DNA of 8,298 nt from Pseudomonadota bacterium (GTDB taxonomy: Bacteria > Pseudomonadota > Alphaproteobacteria > Caulobacterales > Caulobacteraceae). The stretch spans positions 1 to 8,298 of the forward strand of contig JAEZHG010000044.1 of assembly GCA_023436945.1 (NCBI GenBank). Reading direction: 5' to 3'. The first letter of the stretch is position 1. The number at the start of each line of letters is the position of its first letter. The notes beneath the pieces were generated by a model that worked only from the letters and a program-made list of their open reading frames with translations, had not been told where the DNA came from and made no database searches. Of this stretch, positions 6,706 to 8,298 are shown one piece after another. Position numbers and translations under genes: made by a program.

Positions 6706-6726
6706 GTATTTCAGGTGAGGGACCGA

Positions 6727-8049
6727 TTATTCCTCGGTCGCTTCCTTAGAGTTTTCCTGAGGAAGGACCGCACGGAAGATCAGCTTGTCGATACGACAGT
6801 CATCCATGTCGATGACCTCAACCTCGAAGCGACCCAATTGAAGAATTTCACCTTCATCCGGCAGACGCGACAGGTGGTGGAGAACCAGGCCCGCGACGGT
6901 GTGGAAACCGTCATGTTCGCCGAACTCCTCACCCAGCGCCTCGCCCAGTTCGTCCAGATCGGTCTGGCCATCAACGGCCCAGCTACCGTCTTCACGCTGG
7001 CGGATGCCGGTGTCGATCTCGTCGTGGTCTTCGTTGAAGTCACCGGCGATCATTTCCAGCAGGTCTGTCGCGGTCACAACGCCATCGAAGTTACCATACT
7101 CGTCCACCACAAAGGCCATGTGAACGCGCGAGTTCTTGAGGATCTCAAGCGCCTTCAGGATCGAGGTGGACTGCGGGATGAAGGCCGGCTCGTTGATCAG
7201 GCCTTCGACCTGAACCTTGCCGGTATCCAGCATGGAATCCAGAACGTCCTTCTTGTGCACCACGCCCAGCGGGCTATCGATGTCGCTGTCACGCGTCACC
7301 ACGATGCGCGAATAGGGGCATTCGCGGATATCCTTGCGGATGGTGGCTTCGTCGTCGCTGAGCGCGATCCAGTAAACCTCATGGCGCGGGGTCATGGCCA
7401 CGCGGATTGGACGGTCGCCAAGCGTGAGGATCTCTTCGATCATCTCCTGCTCTTCCGGCTCGATCAGGCCCGCAGAGGTGCCCTCGGCCAGAATGCTTTC
7501 CACCTCTTCCTGCGTCACGTCAGAACCGTCACGGTCCTTTACGCCAAGCAGTTTCAGAATGCCCGAGGTCGAGGCCGTCAGCAGCATAACGAACGGCTTC
7601 ATTACAATGGCGAGGGTCGAAATCGGACCCGCCATCTTGGATGCCACAGCCTCTGGGAAGATCAGTGCAATGCGCTTTGGCACCAGTTCGCCAACGATCA
7701 GCGACACATAGGTGATCAGCACAACCACCACAGCGGTGGCGATAACTTCGGAATAGGGAGCCAGAGCCGGAATGCTGGTTTCCAGCATGATGTCCAACTG
7801 GCCGGCGATGCTCGCCTGACCATAGGCACCGGCCAAAATACCGATAAGGGTAATGCCGACCTGTACGGCCGACAGAAACTGGGTTGGCTCTTCAGCAAGC
7901 TTGAGCGCCGCGCGCGCTCCGCGATCTCCGCGTTCGGCACGCGCCTGAAGCTTCGATTTCTTGGACGAAACGACCGCAAGCTCGGTCATGGCGAACATGC
8001 CGTTCAATACCACCAGAAGCAGCACAACGACGATAGCGATGGTTAACAT
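6727..8049 (-). CDS. CNNM/CorC-family membrane protein (DUF21, CBS pair, CorC_HlyC domain)
   Basis: This 440-residue protein has the architecture of the hemolysin-C/CorC/YtfL group. The DUF21 (CNNM) membrane domain covers about residues 1-175, with three or four helices and the motif GELVPKRIAL (120-129). A CBS pair follows (about 215-340; MTPRHEV at 219-225, FVVDEYGNFDGVV at 313-325), then a C-terminal CorC_HlyC domain (about 350-430). Characterised relatives act in divalent cation (Mg2+/Co2+) export or resistance, and one E. coli relative (YtfL/PaeA) in polyamine export; older annotations say hemolysin. Substrate cannot be told here. The ATG at 8049 has no visible Shine-Dalgarno (TACCCCTTTCG precedes it), and no better in-frame start exists nearby. 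It converges on cydDC and has no evident link to cytochrome bd. Confidence 0.92.
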   Translation of the reverse strand: MLTIAIVVVLLLVVLNGMFAMTELAVVSSKKSKLQARAERGDRGARAALKLAEEPTQFLSAVQVGITLIGILAGAYGQASIAGQLDIMLETSIPALAPYSEVIATAVVVVLITYVSLIVGELVPKRIALIFPEAVASKMAGPISTLAIVMKPFVMLLTASTSGILKLLGVKDRDGSDVTQEEVESILAEGTSAGLIEPEEQEMIEEILTLGDRPIRVAMTPRHEVYWIALSDDEATIRKDIRECPYSRIVVTRDSDIDSPLGVVHKKDVLDSMLDTGKVQVEGLINEPAFIPQSTSILKALEILKNSRVHMAFVVDEYGNFDGVVTATDLLEMIAGDFNEDHDEIDTGIRQREDGSWAVDGQTDLDELGEALGEEFGEHDGFHTVAGLVLHHLSRLPDEGEILQLGRFEVEVIDMDDCRIDKLIFRAVLPQENSKEATEE

Positions 8050-8174
8050 CGAAAGGGGTAGAGCCCAAAACGCGGCGCAACCTACGGCATCCGCTCCAAT
8101 ATCTTAAGGCTCAAATGACCCTTGCGCTAGTGCAGCATCCCACACACACCCGAGATATGCCCTGATAAAGCAAC

Positions 8175-8204
8175 AAAAAGCCCCGCAGATTGCTCTGCGG
8201 GGCT
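8175..8204 (-). terminator. intrinsic terminator of tuf
   Basis: AGCCCCGCAGA and TCTGCGGGGCT form an 11-bp perfect stem with a 4-base TTGC loop (8179-8204). Reading leftward, a run of five U follows (8179-8175). It begins 41 bases after the EF-Tu stop on the same strand and should isolate tuf from the CorC-family gene. The 125 bases between it and that gene (8050-8174) must hold that gene's promoter, but no convincing -35/-10 pair is seen. Confidence 0.93.
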
Positions 8205-8245
8205 CTTCATTAGCTTAACCCGAGGGTCAGCTCGAAGTGTGTAGA

Positions 8246-8298
8246 TTACTCGACGATCTTCGAGACGACGCCGGCGCCGACGGTGCGGCCGCCTTCAC
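8246..8298 (-). CDS. tuf: elongation factor Tu, C-terminal end (partial)
   Basis: Read leftward from the window edge, the last 16 codons give EGGRTVGAGVVSKIVE followed by TAA. This is the highly conserved C-terminus of bacterial EF-Tu (domain III end). EF-Tu delivers aminoacyl-tRNA to the ribosome. Only this end lies in the window. A strong terminator follows. Whether this is the only tuf copy or one of two cannot be seen. Confidence 0.95.
   Translation of the reverse strand, partial: EGGRTVGAGVVSKIVE

Noticed and set aside
6658..8046. Long plus-strand reading frame (462 codons) opposite the CorC-family gene
   Set aside because: The minus strand encodes a clear DUF21-CBS-CorC_HlyC protein over the same span. 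The plus-strand frame starts in the terminator region with no ribosome site.
8143..8150. CA dinucleotide run upstream of the CorC-family gene
   Set aside because: Only about four units, within chance expectation; no sign of a phase-variable tract.

Overview
The window carries a cytochrome bd quinol oxidase locus from a moderately GC-rich Gram-negative bacterium. The best guess is an alphaproteobacterium, possibly Caulobacterales. That rests on the general look of the proteins and on FNR/FixK-type control sites, so the genus is not claimed.

Left part, minus strand (about 1-2907): a tight operon reading right to left, cydA-cydB-cydX, encodes the two large subunits and the small single-helix subunit of a long-Q-loop (E. 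coli-type) cytochrome bd. It probably ends in a terminator hairpin cut by the window edge. CydA keeps nearly all the known cofactor and quinol residues. However, the residue aligning with the heme b558 axial histidine (E. coli His186) reads as glutamine, Q188.

Centre (2908-3126): the divergent control region holds a perfect FNR/FixK-type box (TTGAT-N4-ATCAA), two further inverted repeats on the cydD side and a small hairpin in the cydA leader. To its right, plus strand, lie cydD and cydC (3127-6443), translationally coupled through a shared nucleotide. They encode the two halves of the CydDC ABC exporter needed to assemble cytochrome bd. The oxidase and its assembly transporter thus face away from one shared low-oxygen switch.

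Right of cydC (6444-6705): a second FNR/FixK-like box with a correctly placed -10 element and a strong ribosome binding site precedes a 34-codon ORF (6520-6624). It encodes an unrecognised single-pass membrane peptide. Its size, location and control suggest a small respiratory-complex subunit or assembly peptide, which makes it the best candidate for something undescribed here. A strong bidirectional terminator follows.

Far right, minus strand: a complete CNNM/CorC-family (DUF21 + CBS + CorC_HlyC) membrane protein (6727-8049), then the terminator and last 16 codons of an EF-Tu gene (tuf), cut by the window edge. These two look like ordinary chromosomal neighbours. There is no sign of mobile elements, CRISPR arrays, tRNA or rRNA genes.
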